Below are positions 1 through 14,600 of a DNA stretch of 40,818 nucleotides, piece by piece. Position 1 is the first letter of the stretch. The number at the start of each line of letters is the position of its first letter. This DNA is from Isoetes engelmannii. Its lineage: Eukaryota > Streptophyta > Lycopodiopsida > Isoetales > Isoetaceae. The notes under the pieces were generated by a model that was given only the letters and a program-made list of their open reading frames with translations, searched no databases and was not told the DNA's origin. The stretch lies in NCBI GenBank assembly GCA_011763485.2, contig JAANSK020066686.1, forward strand, positions 1-40,818, in the 5' to 3' direction. The position numbers and the translations under genes were made by a program.

Positions 1-2080
1 CCTGTGCATACTTTGCAGATAGGCTGAATCACGCTATAATGTGGTTGTAGCCTGCCGGAGACGTAAATCTCATGGAGCCACCCTATGATACCTACTCCGG
101 GTTGCATCTCCCCGGTATGATGAGGCAGGGAAAGACAAGTCTTTCCCAGGAGTATGATGATTCCATGTGTGGCTAGAGAATGTGGCCCCCCATCAGGCAA
201 ACCACACCCGTACCCAACTTAACCCCCCAAAATCCATAGGTCGAGATCACCCGCACCTATCGAGCCCAAGAAACATCCTCAGATGCATTCCTGACCCAAG
301 GGATGTCAGACCCATACCCGGCCCACACGCAATGACCGACTATAAGCCTAGCACTAAAACGTTCACCAACCTCAGTTGGATCCCGTACCACTTCACCATC
401 AAGTCCCTTATCCGGTGCTCAGCCACAGTATAACATCTACAGCCCGGTGGGCTCTATCCACAAGCTGCAATTACTGGGATTTAAGGGGTTTAATCTAGGA
501 ACATATGCTATAATCCTAAAGGCTGATTCGGGCCTCTACCCACCATTAAACCCTTAATCTAGGAGGCGAAATCAGACTACTCAACTCATCTATAATTCCA
601 GATACAAAAGCATAACTTTAATCATCCATCTAAATCAGAGAAGGGTTAGACTAATCAAGGAGAATGAATAGACTAATATACTAACCTGTATCATCGCTAG
701 AACCATTGAGACGACTCATCTTGGATCAGCTATCAACTGGGCGCTCAAGGGGGTTGCTTTGGGCGCTCAAGGGGGCTGCTCCTTGCTCCAAATCGATTTG
801 GGGCAGAATGGAGGCAAGCCTTCCACTTGATTGCATCCAAGATTGGCGAGTCCTCCTTGGTCAATCGAATTTGGTCAGGTGGGGCTTGCTAATCCTAATT
901 AATCACTAAATAACTAATAATTAAAGCTTTTTTTAATTGATTAATTGATTTAAGCTTTAATATTTTAAAGTGTCAAATTAGCATAACTAATTATGCTTAG
1001 TGAATAAATACTAGCACCCCTTGATTAGTAAATGATTAATGAATACTTAATCATTGGTGATGTGGCATGTATTTATGCCCGTATAAATACCTGGAACGTC
1101 ACAAAGTAGACCAGGACTACTGAGGGTTCAGCAATTGAAGACGCTCAGCTAGAACCTCAAGTATATATAATGCCAAGTCATGCACAAATGGTGCTCTGAG
1201 AAGTTGTGGGATCGTGGAATGAAATGCTAAGGTCAAATAACGATTCTTGACCATCTCAAAAGCAGGGCATCTCATAAGAGTATGGTGTTCATCTTCAATA
1301 ACCTGTAATTGGCAACATGCAGATATCTCGCTTCACACGACAATTGTGGCCGCTCGCCATCGACCTGTCTCTATCCAGAGCAAACAATAAAAACTAGCTA
1401 AGGCAACAACAGATGGAACATGATCACTCTCGAGCTTCTGTAAAGGCAATTGTTGTACGTCATTGATCAGCAGAAGTTGTTGTGTCTTTTATGCTCTATA
1501 AAAACACGCTTATAAGCAGGTTAATTCAAGTAGTCTACAAAATTAATGTATAAACATCATACCAGCAATGACGCAGTTCTGACAAAGCTTGCAGCCAAAA
1601 GGATGAGGCCTCAAGAGCATTTGCTTCTGCTTCATCATTGAATGCATTAAGTCGTTCTTGTGCCATGTCAATTTATGGGCTTTTCTAGAACTTTGGAGTC
1701 CTCTACTGAGCTGTTCCTTAGATTCTTCACCCTTTGGGCCAAATCCTTGAATATTCAAGTATCACCAGGAAGACCGCCCTAAGGGCGTCATTTATACGCC
1801 CAACATAACTTCTGGTGCAAATAACATGTACATTGGCAATGCCTAGATATGTAGCCCACAAAAGTTTCTTGTGTTCCTGACTACCTGAATATAGTATCCC
1901 ACATAAACCTTATTTAAAGGACCTTATTTTGAAGTATTTCAACACGCTCGTGGGCATTCGTTGGTAATTGGAAGCAAGAGAGAAGAGAGAAAGGACCTGA
2001 TGGAGTAGACCAGGGAAGTTTCATGAATTTTACAAATTTTCCTAGTAGATCGGAAAATAACCACATCTAACGGACTGTAT
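1..2080. other. 5' flank without recognisable gene
   Basis: I see no convincing coding region on either strand; the open frames are short and have no family signature. The stretch near 735-780 repeats GGGCGCTCAAGGGGG(C/T)TGCT twice. The stretch 890-1060 is strongly AT-rich. A TATA-like GTATAAATACC at 1081-1091 precedes a region with no clear ORF. Degraded transposable-element sequence is plausible but no LTR, PBS or protein motif supports a call. Confidence 0.5.
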
Positions 2081-2081
2081 T

Positions 2082-2200
2082 AATATTTGGTGACGTGGTA
2101 TGACACATGGACACCTTAAAATTCCAGGAAAGCTTGCACCTCTCTTTAAGCAACCTGCTAAAATATTTGCTGACGTGGTATGACACGTCGACACCGTAAA
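2082..2200 (+). promoter_or_regulatory. Duplicated 39-bp element with TGACGTGG core upstream of HYDIN
   Basis: Two 39-bp copies (2082-2120 and 2162-2200) start exactly 80 bp apart and share the string TGACGTGGTATGACAC with few differences elsewhere. TGACGTGG has an ACGT core of the type bound by plant bZIP factors. The second copy also has GACACGTCGAC, a second ACGT core in near-palindromic context. The pair ends about 180 nt before the predicted HYDIN start codon. A regulatory role is inferred only from position and duplication. Confidence 0.4.
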
Positions 2201-2309
2201 TTGTAGGGCAAAAAAATAATACCAAAACCACGACCTACGAGAGGGCTGTGTGAAAACCAAAACTGAAGCATTCACTTTTATACGTTCCATAATTTACAAC
2301 AGAAAACCA

Positions 2310-2315
2310 TATAAA
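2310..2315 (+). promoter_or_regulatory. TATA box candidate for HYDIN
   Basis: The string CCATATAAACG contains TATAAA 66 nt before the last base preceding the predicted ATG at 2381. A start about 30 nt downstream would leave a short 5' leader of roughly 35-40 nt. No transcript evidence is available. Confidence 0.35.
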
Positions 2316-2380
2316 CGAACCTGGAAACCAGGATTAGGGATGCATTTGCTACTCCGACAACAATAAGGACCCCCTTCCCT

Positions 2381-2672
2381 ATGAGTAATCATCCACTAAA
2401 TCCCTGCTCCTCCGGGGTCTCACACTTCACCCTCAAGTACAAGGCCTACAAAGATCCACCAAAGAATCCGTCTCATAAGGTCAGAACATTTTGCTTAGCT
2501 ATGCAAATAAATCTAGCATATTTTACACAACTCAGCGTTGCTCTTTGTGTAGATGCTGCCGAGTGAACAAATCCGGGATGCATCTAACCCATTTAATCTA
2601 TACAACGATAACCTCATTTGTCCAAAGCCACAAATAATTGAGCATCACAATTTCGTTGATCAGCCATATCAG
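2381..2672 (+). CDS. HYDIN: HYDIN exons 1-2, N-terminus
   Basis: Exon 1 (2381-2479) begins at an ATG 66 nt after a TATA box and ends at a good donor (CATAAG|GTCAGA). A 73-nt intron follows. Exon 2 (2553-2672) encodes a segment containing LPSEQIRDA and PKPQIIEHH, which resembles the PSxFxxEM...RPPxIxEL stretch preceding the first ASH domain of other HYDIN proteins. Both exons are phase 0 and join exon 3 at 3920 without a stop. Exon 2 also starts with an in-frame ATG, so translation could instead begin at 2553 with exon 1 untranslated. The match here is weaker than downstream. Confidence 0.62.
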
Positions 2673-5600
2673 GTAATCAGCTTGAAGTCTAGCTTGGTTA
2701 GGTATATACTAAAATGTCGGAAGCAGAAAATAGAAATCACGAACTACATTTCAAAATTAAAATATGCAAGGAAGTAAAGTGTATAAAGTTGAAATGTACA
2801 GGGGTTGGGAGATCACTTTCTCTTTTCTTGTCTTGCACATTATGACACAAAGATGTAGCTTTATCATCTTTTCTGGGATCCAATTCAACATGTTGCAGCA
2901 GCTGTTGAACCTTTACGTCTTTCTATATGCCTATGAATTCAGCCAACATGAAAGATCATTATAAAGATCTTATATTAAAAATGAAGGGATTGGAAGATCA
3001 CTTTCTCTTTTCTGTCTACATATGAAATAAGGAGGTGGTTTTATCATCTTTCCTGGGATCCAATCCAAGATGTTGCAGCAGCTGTTTTAACCTTTTCTTT
3101 ATGCCTATGAATTCAACCAACTCGAAAGAGCATTACGTTGAGAATGGGCCAGGAGGGGAATTAAAACGACCAGTGCTGATATCTTTTTTTGAGGATACAC
3201 AGGATTAGTTAGGTTGCAGTTCATATGATATGTTTTTCTACACATGTTTTATTTTGTAGTTGCTGGTTTTACCTAGTACTTGCAAAATGTTAAATATTTG
3301 GTTGACACAGAGCATAAAAAATGTCAATAAGTTGTTTCCTTTATTATCTCTTTTCCAATCTCAAGCGGTTCTTGACGAACAAGTTATGGCGCGTTCAAAG
3401 ATCCTAATTCCTTAGAATGGAGTGGACTTCTCATACGTGTCATTTCTGAAGGTTGTTTTCAGTATACGTTCTTTGTTCTTTGGAATGGAGGGGAATCCTC
3501 ATACGTGTCACTTTTGAAGGTGGTTTCAATATGTTCTTTTTTATTGACTGATACTTGTCAAGGTAGCCGTCTCCTGCATGTTAGGAGGAAGATGCTATTC
3601 TTCACATCTGGAACTTGGATAATAATTGACAGAACGTACACATTGGTAGTAGCATATGTGTATGATGCTTGGATGTGGAAAATGTGCACACACTGATGGG
3701 TTGGACTAGAAGGATGACCCTTTTGCAATATCTGGAACTTCACTGTGGGGAATTAGGTTGCTACTGGCTCTTGGGTTTATAAAGGCCATTGAGAGGTCAG
3801 GATTTGCCTTTGATCATACGTAATTGTGGCTATGCAGTTTTCCTCTTTTCTTGTTTAAATAGACGTAGCACTTATTGTAGGGAATTTAGCAGTTTTTTGA
3901 CTTTCTGAATATGCTGCAGTTAACATCATCTGTGCCGGAAGATGAGCCGCTTTTCCAACCATATCCCCCAGAACTTATCTTTTCTGGCTATCGACCTTTT
4001 GAAAAGTATATGTCTGTGGTACATCTTCGTAACAATGATAAGGTACTCTGTTCTCTAGCTTATTTGGATTGGTGCTTTAGGTTATTGAAGTTGAATTTGT
4101 GGTCGTAGGTTGTTAGAAGGGTGCAAGTACTTCCTCGCGAGCCAACTTATTTATCAGTGCAACTGTTAGGTGATGAGCAAGCAATTTATACAGAGATTGG
4201 TTCAAGTAAAGTAGCATGCGGAATGGAGGTAGGTCTACTTATACTCAGGATTGTCTGCTTTTTTATAGGAGCTTCATACTCTAATCCTTACTAGTAGGTG
4301 GCTTACACAGTGACTTTCCATCCCGAATCTGATGGAGATTATGCTCTGGCACTTGTGGTTATAACAGATCGTGAAAAATTCTTAATCCCTGTTAGGTGCA
4401 AGGGTTTAAAAGGTTTGTGGTACAAGCTCATATTCTGTTATGTAATCTATGTCGTGCCATATGCTCTCTCAAAATTTCAACCACAATAATACGTCGAGAC
4501 TGCAGAAAGGACATGTCAATATGAACAAATAAATTTAATGACGTTCTAGGGCAATTATTTATGTGATGCATTGCTATCTTTGCAGCTGTTTTGGACCTTC
4601 CAGATGAGATCAGCTTTCCACCAACGCCAGCCAAATGTTGTTACAAGAAGGTGACGTACTAAGACACATGGTCCAGGAATATTGTAATTCCTCTGCAGGG
4701 TATGCTGATGCGTATGGTTTTTTCAGAATATTATGATACAGAACGTGGGGAATAAGAGGGCCTTGTTTATGCTTGAAAGTAGAGGTGCATTCCATGTCAA
4801 TTCTTCAGACTTTGAAGTTGAACCAGGTTCCTTTGTCCAATGTTGCATCCATTTCTTGCCATCGAAAGCTTGCAATTATGAGGGAGAATTGGAAATATGT
4901 TTTAAGGATGATGACAAACGTCTGTTCTCCAGGCTACTTGGCACTGGTTTCGAGGTCTGATAATGTATTGTTTACTAATGAGCATTTCTAGTTCCTGCTT
5001 TGCTAGAGCTTATTGTAAAATATGCTGTTTTGCAGTTGGACGTTGGGCTTTCAGCTGGTGTAGCCTCAGCTTTGCCTACATATATAAGAAAGTCTTCACA
5101 AATTACATTGCAAATTTTCAACCGATCTGCAGTAGTTGCTTATTTCATTTGGACAAAGTATGCATAATCTCGGTCCAAAGTTACACTTTTACTTGTAATT
5201 CTGGCAATGCCATGATACAAAAGCTGCTAAACATTTGTTTCAAGCAATCCAACCGTATCTAAATCTCCCATGGCCATGGTACATGGACATTTTGCAGATT
5301 GGGCTTCACAATTCACAGGGCCATCAGAAAGGGTGTACAAACTATTGTAGATAACTGACCTAATGAGCTTTCTTTGTGTAGCTGTAGCGTTTGTTTTCTA
5401 TACATGTGGCCTTCTCTTTGAGTGATGGGGAGGTGGTGGTTATGATGCGTTACACGGGCGATTGGGCATAAGACATATTCAATTGCTTATAGGCCTTCCT
5501 AACCGATTTTTGCACCTTGTAGGATGGCTACTTGATAGAACTTTTGCCAACGAGAGACACATGTATCAGAATTATTTATGTACTTTGAGTGATGGGGAGG

Positions 5601-8600
5601 TGGTGGTTATGATGTGTTACATGGGTGATTGGGCATAAGACATATTCAATTGCTTATAGGCCTTCTTAACCGATTTTTGCACCTTGTAGGATGGCTACTT
5701 GATAGAACTTCTGCCAACGAGAGACACATGTATCAGAACTATTTATGTACTACTATGGGATGAAATATGTACGGCATGATGCTTTGACGGGAAGCTCATC
5801 TTGTCTAAAAAGCCTGGTTTGGATGTTATTGTTTGCGAGTGGCTTTATGGTAGACTCAATAATACATATTTGGTTTCCTTTCACTTTTTCATCAGTCATT
5901 TCTCTTGGTGGCTATCTCTCTACAAAAAGGCAGATTATTCTTTTTCTCATTGGAGGTGATGAATGGAAGTCAAGAAGAACAAAGCGGGCAGCTAAGGAAA
6001 AGCATAAGCAGTCATTTAAAAGAGAAAACAAGTCCGACATCACCTCATACTTTGAGCCAGTGGCTAGGGAAAAGACAAAAGTTTCCTAATTTCAATGTTT
6101 CAGTTTTTCTTTTTTCATTTCTCACTTGTACGCAACATATATAGGACGCTGCAATGCGCCCATAGCTGTACATGATCGGTGTAATAATTGGTCTCATAGA
6201 TCCAAGTGGTCTCTCGTAGACGTTAATACGAACTTTCTCTCTCTTAACTGTTGGTTTGGCTTATTGTTTTCCAGGTTTGCAACTAGGCGAGAAATGGAGG
6301 AGTACAAGGAGCAAATAGGGGGGGCAGAGTTTAGTTTTGAATTGGAACAAGAGTTTAATATAGGCTTTGACAATAATCCAAACATGTCATCATTTGGACA
6401 TGATCAAAAGCTATTATGCGATATGGATAAGGTTTAAATTCTCTCTCTTACTAATCTTCAATGGAACAGATTGTGAATTGATGAAGTGATATCTGCAGGC
6501 CTTTACCATCACGCCAGCCAAGGGGGAGGTGTGGCCAGGAACGCTTGTTGAGATTGCTATCAACTTTTGTCCTCAGAAGGCCCTGAGGTGTGCACAAAAC
6601 CAATGGAAGTTTTGTATTGCCTTTATAACAAAAGATTTGTCAAATAAGCTCATTGATGATATCTGGCAATGTATAAACAAATCACTCCTTTGGGCCTGTT
6701 TTCTTTGCTAAATATGTGGTTGAATTCTCTGCAAGGTACGTATGTACAACATATTGTACTATATCTGGAAAATCAAATCCACTGCCACTGCAAGTACAAG
6801 GATTAGGAGTAGGACCTCATATACAATTTGTACCATGTGAGCTTGATCTAGGGGAAATATCTTTGTATTCTAGATATGTTTATGATGTCAAGCTGGAGAA
6901 CATGAGCGAACTGGAGGTGAGAAAGTACTGGTATTCATGAGGAAAGATGTTTGATTCCTGGCCCAGTTTAATCTGTTAACATCTGCGTTTCTCAAGTTCA
7001 AACAAAAACTTGGAACAAGAGCAATAAGAATGAGTCTAACTTGGTCAAGCTTGCAGGCACATTTCAGGCTTCTTAAGATCATCAAACTCATTTCCCCTTT
7101 ATCATTTTCATTTCAACCAGAGTTAACAGTTCTTGAACCAAAAGAAGCACAAAGGATTGAAATAGAAGTTTCTGGCAATATAATGGGTAAATTTGATGAG
7201 ACATACATTTGGGAAGTTGCAGATTCCATCGAGAACTTGTCATTGCGTCTGAAAGGAAATGTTGTTCAACCATCATTTGACGTGGATACCAAAAATCTTG
7301 ACTTTGGCTTTGTTTCTTATGGTCTTCGCTGCACAAAGGAGATCCGCTTGAGAAACAACAGCCCAGTTCCGTTGACCTTTCTATTTAGCTTTACGGATGT
7401 TGAAAGCACTTTCAATGTCATTCCAAATCGGTTTGAACTTCATTCACAGGTAGAAGAACCATCTTTGGTAAATGTAGCTAGGGTACTACGATGGATAAAT
7501 TGATGCTCTAAATATCAACATTTGCTTGCAGCATGTACAAGTCGTGATTGTGGAAATGACACCATTGGAATTGACTCGTCATGTAGCTGTTTTATCTATA
7601 GATATAGAAAATGTGGCGAAAAATGTTGTATCAATTCCCATACAAGCAGAATGCTTGTCCCCGGAGGTAAAACCTAATTTTTTTTTCGCTTCAATTCTCT
7701 GAATTAAGTGTCAAATAGCACAGGCTCTGATACACAATTATGTGACAGGTAACTATATCAGCAAATGTCTTTGATTTTGGAACCTGCTATATAAGGTATC
7801 CTTACACAAGCAGCCTAAATCTAATTAATAACTCAAAAGTCCCAGCGAGGTATGAAGTTTCTTGGGATACCAATCTTGCAATGATTCGAGTAAATTCTGA
7901 GGAGGGCATTATACCTGCACTTTCGATATTGCCCATAGAGATTACAATTTCAACGCAATGCCTTGGCGAGATCAGCATGGAAGTTCTTATTGTAGTTTCT
8001 GGGAAAGAGCCATCCCAATTTACTGTACGAGTCTGTGCAGTCTCATCTGGGCCTTTGCTAAAACTTGATAAGTCAGAAGATCAAAAGCGACGACATGGCG
8101 CTGACGAGCAAGTCGAGGAATGGCAACCTGGTCTCGACTTTGGGAAAGTGCAAGTTCTGCAAGACCATTGTTTGAGTCTACTGATACGGAATTTGTCCTG
8201 CATTCCAGCACAGTTGGCACTTTCGACCAGCAAAAAGGATTCAGTTTTCCGACTTCCATATGACGAAGCATCTCTTACGCCTTATGGTTTTCTTGAGTTG
8301 AAGGTGAATCATTCTTCTTAAGATCTATTGAAATTATTTTGGTTTATCTTTTGACAGTGTGTGTCCTGTAGGTTGTTGCTAATTTAGATGATGCCAGTAA
8401 GTTTAGAGACATAATTGGCATTGTGTATGAAGGGGGCCAGCTTAAATTTCCTGTAAGTGCTCATGGTGTGGGTTCCACGCTGTCCTGTGCGGAGATGGAT
8501 GCTGGTAGATTCTATCTTGGAAACCAGTTTACCATGCGTGCATATATGTACAATTTCACTGTCCACAACCTAGGGCGGAAGCAACAATCCTTAACATGGG

Positions 8601-11600
8601 ATAACGTCACAATGAGAAAGGCCAAGTCCAAAAAAAATATGTCAAAGGAGGATCCAGACCCCAAAAAAGATGACAAGTCCAGGAAACAGGCAACAAATGC
8701 AGATCCAGATCCTGTAGCCATATTTTCGATCACGCCAGATAAAGCAATCGTGCAGCCATTTTCATCTCTCTCTTATACAGTTTCATCTTATGCAACTAAA
8801 CCAGGGTCATCTTCTGAGGAGTTCTCTTGCAAAGTTACTTGTGGTCAAAATATGTATTATAAACGACTGTTAATTGATGCTGAAATAGCTGCTCTTACAC
8901 TTGTCTTTTCTAAAACCGTGTTGAAGTTTATTCAGAACAATGGATACGGTGGTGTTTGTGAAGAACTCAGCCAACATGTGGCTTGCCAGAATGTCTCAAA
9001 GCTGCCCTTGTCCTTCTCCTTATCTGTGAAGCCCCCTTTCCAGGTCAACAAGGTTGACTGGACTTTAGGACCTTCTCAGTCGGCTGACATTGTAGTTACT
9101 GTAAGAAGACAACAAATAGACGCTAAAACATCTTTTACAGTATCGGGGAAGCTTGACATTGTGTATACAGGGACCTTGGAAAAGGATCATATTGATCTGG
9201 TTGCAGAGGTTAATTACCCGAATCTTTACTTCGATTCTGGGACTCTGGATTTTGGGTAAGTTGAACGTTGTATACTACTAAGCAGTTGCCGTGCTAATTT
9301 AATTGGGACTCTTGCAGATTTGTTGTTGAGAATACATATAAAAGGATGCATCTCACAATGAAGAACATCAGCATGTTGGAAGTGATCTATCATTGGTCCT
9401 TCGTCGACAATCGGGGCATTTCCGTTTGCCCATCTGTTATGCAAAAATGTGGAGGTCGTATTATACCTGTGAATCGAATTTTTGATATTCTTCCAGTTAG
9501 AGGGCAGTTGCATCCTGGCGAGCAAGAGACTGTTGAGATTTCCTATTACGCTCACTGTGGCTACCAATGCAACGTAGTAGCTTTATGCGAGGTGGGTATG
9601 TTCTTTATGTAGCCCTACTTTTAAACCTATCCAGTGGGCAGCAGATATTCAGGGCATCCTTTCCTGCTTAGTTGCAAAGTTGTAAAAGAAATAATGCACT
9701 ATTGGAGCTCTGATTTTAGTTTTGGTTTTGGTATGTGCAATTTGGTCCTGATCAATGGTATCATATTGAAGGTTGAAGGTGGTCCTCGATACACAATTGC
9801 ACTCAAGGCTGGAAGTGGACATATTTCCTATGATATAAACACGAAGTCAATAGATTTTCGTGACATTCTTTTCAATAAAGTGCATGCAAAGGATTTCTGT
9901 CTCAGTAATATGGGGAAAGTCCCTTTTGGTTTTGTTATAGATCTCAGCTCCATCCAAAACAAAACAGCGGTGGAAGTCATTCCGACAGAAGGGTATCTAA
10001 ATGCACATGGAAAACAAAAGATATTGGTGAATGTACGCCCTGGTTATCCAGAGCATCTTTTGCATCAATTCAAGATTCAGGTATTGGTATCTCAACGTCA
10101 TTCAGATTGATTGTTCTAATATCTTATCATGTTTCGGTCTTTTTACTATTTTGTGTATTTTATCGGTTGATTTATGGATGTGGGTTTATAATTGCTCTGA
10201 AATATTATGATAATGCTAGAGCTTGTTGAATTAGTCTCTGCTACATATGAACGATTTAAAGCCCACGAACCACTTGATAAGTCGAGCCTAGCCAGGCATT
10301 GTGGTCAGTATGTGTAGTGCAAAGGCTTAAGAACATTGAACATAGAAACGCCTGGCCAAGAGTAGAATTCTCCTGAAGAAAGTGCACAGCGTATGTTTTT
10401 ATTGCAAGTGAGGGTATCTCAATGTGTTGGGATATGTTACATCTGTATGCTCATAATAAAGGTCACATGCAGTCAAAAGGTCATGCATGTGCCCACTCAC
10501 TAAGGGTCAAATGGTCAAGGCATAATAAATGCTTCTTACCACCTGCCAAAACCAAGATGAAGGCCAGCATTAAATGCCATGATTATTCAGCTATTTTTCT
10601 TGCTTCTAAATATTTCTCTCTGCATCTCTTTATTCCTTCAGCCTTCTATCAAATTCATAACATGGTGTCAGAGCCTATTTGAGAGGTATAGGGTTGTCTC
10701 TAGGGCTGGATCTGAGTATTTTTGTAAGTGGACTCTCACTAATTGCTTTTGCAGATCAGTTTCTGGCTTTGAATAAGAGGTCCATTTTAGGGTGATGTGA
10801 AGCAAGATTAGAGGAATTTCTTATCCGTTATTCCAGATTCAATGCTAGAAGTTTAGATTTCTTGGACCCTTTTAAGTTTTCCAAAGTTTCCATGCTCACA
10901 CCATGCAATTCGTATGTTTGGGAAGATTCCTCTATGACATCATTAATCTTAGGCAGACGGCATGTAGAGGAAGCCTTAGCCTATGCTAAACTTCTAGTAT
11001 CTCCTTCTATTGTTATGAATTGCATGAAAAGAGCTGGAAAACTCCTATGTTTATACGGGTCTCTCAACTCAGGTTGTCCTCTGCGACCACTTGGCTGACC
11101 GACTTCTTTAACAATATTGAATATTTGGAGAAGGATGGAAGCTCTAAGGATGGAGGTAATATATAATATCTCAAAAAGAAGGTAAGTTTATCAACGTCTA
11201 CTAGAGACCCGTGGGATCTATGAGACCATAATGAATACAACACGTATAGGCCTGTCTGGAGGCACTGTCCACTCTCAGCATCATAACCAAAATAGATAAC
11301 ATAAGATAATGCTACTTAATTGCTTCCAGGTAGGTTCTGATGTCAGATTATGATCCTTTGTTGCCATGTCTTCTCGTTTGGAAAAGCTGCTTGTGCCTTT
11401 GTATTACAGAGCATTTTACTCTTTTGGAAACAGCTCACATCACCCATTAGGATCAGGGCACTTTTAGGATTTGTGCTCTTATTTCCATTGAGAGAGTTTG
11501 TGGATGAACAGGACCACACATTTCTGGTCATAATACCTCACAAGCTGCTGCTGCAGAGTGGTTGGATCTCTAAAGCGCTAGTGATATCTTCCTCTTATGA

Positions 11601-14600
11601 TGTAATGAAGAGGGCAGCTGAAATGAAATGCTCCTTGGACTCAACTAAGCCCATGGACACTTCCTGTCCTCATGCTTAGCTCTTTCAACCTCGTTTTCTA
11701 GTTGCTGTCGCATTGAAAACCTGACTTTGTTTGGTAGGTAGGTCTATGTTTAAGTACTTAGGTCTTATGATGACGCCATCAGTTGAGATGCTCAGAAAAT
11801 TATCTAAATAAAATCTTCTTTAGGCAAATACTTGAACAAAGGTAAAGAATTTTTACTGAAATTCTTTATGGACAGCTCCTTGGTAGGCAAATACTTGAAC
11901 AAAGGTAAAGAATTTTTACTGAAATTAGTAGCCGAGGCCCTATTTAGAAGAGCAGAAATGTGCATAAGAAAATACTTAACTGACTAAAACATGGAAAAAA
12001 TCCCTTAAATGACTATTTATACCTTTTCTTTGCTGTCCGCTTGCTAGAGGCTTCCATAGTACTCCTGTAGGGAGACAGCTAGAGACTTCAGGTAGAAGAC
12101 GTGGTTTCTGCTTGTTGTGGTCATCAAATCCAATGAGAAAGGAAGTTATAAGCCTTTAGGTAGCGTCATTTCCCTGTTTAGTCCTTCCACCGTCATACTC
12201 CTTGTCTTGATTATATTTCTTTTATGAACAGTCATTTGATGAAGGAAAAGGGTTATGCATTTCTGGATCTCAAATCTGATGAGCTTTAGGAGGGAGGTAG
12301 GTTCCCAGAAGAGACATTGACACCTACCTCACAGTTAACACCTCTGACTATGTATAAGAACCTGCGGCTTTATAATGTTAATCGACAGAACAGGAACTTT
12401 GCTGCAGAAGCTGCTCAGCAAAGGCTGAAACTTAGGTAGCCTCCTTTGCTGTGTACGACATTAAAGGACATATTATAGATGGAATTGGAAGCAGAAACAA
12501 AAGCATTGAATTCTTCAAACGAAAAACGGATAGCGCACACACTGGCTAGGAAAGACTAAAACCTAGTCTCTTTATTTTGTTGAATAGAAGTAATTTTATG
12601 TAGGGCTGCATGCATAACCACGCTATATTTTGGATCATAGACTGGCCACCCTGTGTATAATATCTCAGCTTTAATATCATGGACAAAGCACATAGAAACA
12701 CCTAAGTCAAATCCTTTGAGCACCATAAAAGGTTTTATGCATTTTAATTAGAAAGCAGGTTAATATTTTAGAACTCTAAGAATGGAAAGATGGGCATTTT
12801 AATTGTTAGCATGGATTTTTGTCTGATCAGGTTGCTTTCTTCGTACCCATCTGTATGACTGTCGAAGGAAATGGTTCATATTCTTGTGTCTCCTTGGACC
12901 TTCCACGTATAAGAAGCTGCAATTTTTTGTCATTTGTGGAAGCAGCTTTCTCAAATATCTTCACAACCTGCACGGGAGAACAGACAATTAACGAGAAACT
13001 AGGAAGTGAAACCATAGGGGATAATGCAGGAGAAAAAATGCAAGAGGTCAGTCATTGTATTTTGAAGCTAAATTCTGGTTGGGTTGGTTGTGTATGTGTA
13101 ATACCTTCTATAATAATATACCTTCTATAATTTAACTGTTTGAGAAAATGTTGTCTGCATCCTGATCAAAATACAGAAGCATTACTCTGATTTCAGTATG
13201 CAGACAATAACAGCTTTTGTATTGGCACCTGAATCCAATGTATGTAACAAGCCCCTGGGATGCCTCGTGGCCAAGGGTTATACACAAGAAGAGGGTTTTT
13301 ATGCAGTGATGTATATGGTCCAGTAGCCAGAATGTTGGCTGTAGGGCTGTGATAGCATTGGCAACTAGTGAGGTTTGGACATATATCAATTCAATGTTAA
13401 AGTATTAAAAGGGAGTTACAAAGTATAGTTTGGCATGACATACATGTGCTGCTGTGCCGCTTCGTTATATGTCTCCTCATTTTAGTTAATTGAGTGAGTG
13501 ATTTTTTTAAAGTGTTCTGTGTACTCTATAGAATAGAGTCCAATTGGCCATCCAACACCTAGACTATGCCATTATCATCGTATTGGGTGAGCCATATGCA
13601 TATACCTGCATAAGGTGTGCTGTAAATGGGAATGTGTATCAACTGTCCAACTAGGCTTGTGTACAGCGATGTGTTATAAGAGGAGCCATTGAAGGAGAAA
13701 AGGAGGAAGAGAACAAAAAATACTGCACAAAAGGAGGAAAGAAGGCAGAGATAATTTGTTATTTCCTAAGGAGTGTTAAAGTTAGGATCTGTGAGAGCAG
13801 CCGCAAGAGAGAGAGAAGAAATGGGCGAACTGTTCCGTTGATAAATGATGTTACAGTGTACATAGGCAGCATATGGTGCTGGCCGTACACGTATTGTCAC
13901 ATATATAGGTTCCATATTCTAACACTCCCTGAAACTATATGTGTGAAACTGTAGTCTATACACATCTCCAAACCTGTACAAACATCTTTGAACCTGTACA
14001 AATAGTACACCAGAATCTTCAAACTCTCCCTGAGATGAAGCCTCTCATGACCATCTGTAAGTGATTCCAAGAAACCTTAAAACGTCAGCTGATTGATTCC
14101 TTGCCAACCAGATATTAACATCTGTAAACACATAATGCCATTATCTTATTAAGCAACAAACCGGCAATCTTCCAAATCTGATATCCCTCAACCTTTGCAT
14201 GGAAGGCTTCACTACAGGAAACTACACTTAGAACTCCAGTTAGGTTGCATGCAGAATATATACACTGACACATCTGCCAAAGGACAAGCCATGAAATTGC
14301 AAGTGTAACTCAACTGCTGCCATGAAAAACATTACTGCTCCATCATGAAAGCTTTGACAATAATTTGCACGTTAACACCTGCTCAAGACCAAATTGTCCC
14401 ATCCATCATCATCATCTTCTTCCTTTTGTTAGTTTGTCAGGCCAGCGTGGTGTCTGAACATTTGATGCGGCGGAGCATTGAAGTTGTACTTAACTAGTTT
14501 TTACCAAATTTAACTAGTCTTTACCACATTAACTTTTTATCTAAGTCACTGTTAATGATCAGTCATTTTGTTAGAGGAGAAATTTTCATTTCCTTGTTTT

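Noticed and set aside
1543-1758. Minus-strand 71-residue frame as a gene upstream of HYDIN
   Set aside because: It has a low-complexity composition, no recognised motif and no supporting splice or promoter signals.
5745-6089. 114-residue open frame in intron 8 as a gene
   Set aside because: It starts inside the tandem duplication, has no family signature and lies between HYDIN exons 8 and 9, which join in phase.
9226-9567. Minus-strand 113-residue frame
   Set aside because: It is antisense to HYDIN exons 15-16, whose plus-strand translation matches the family.
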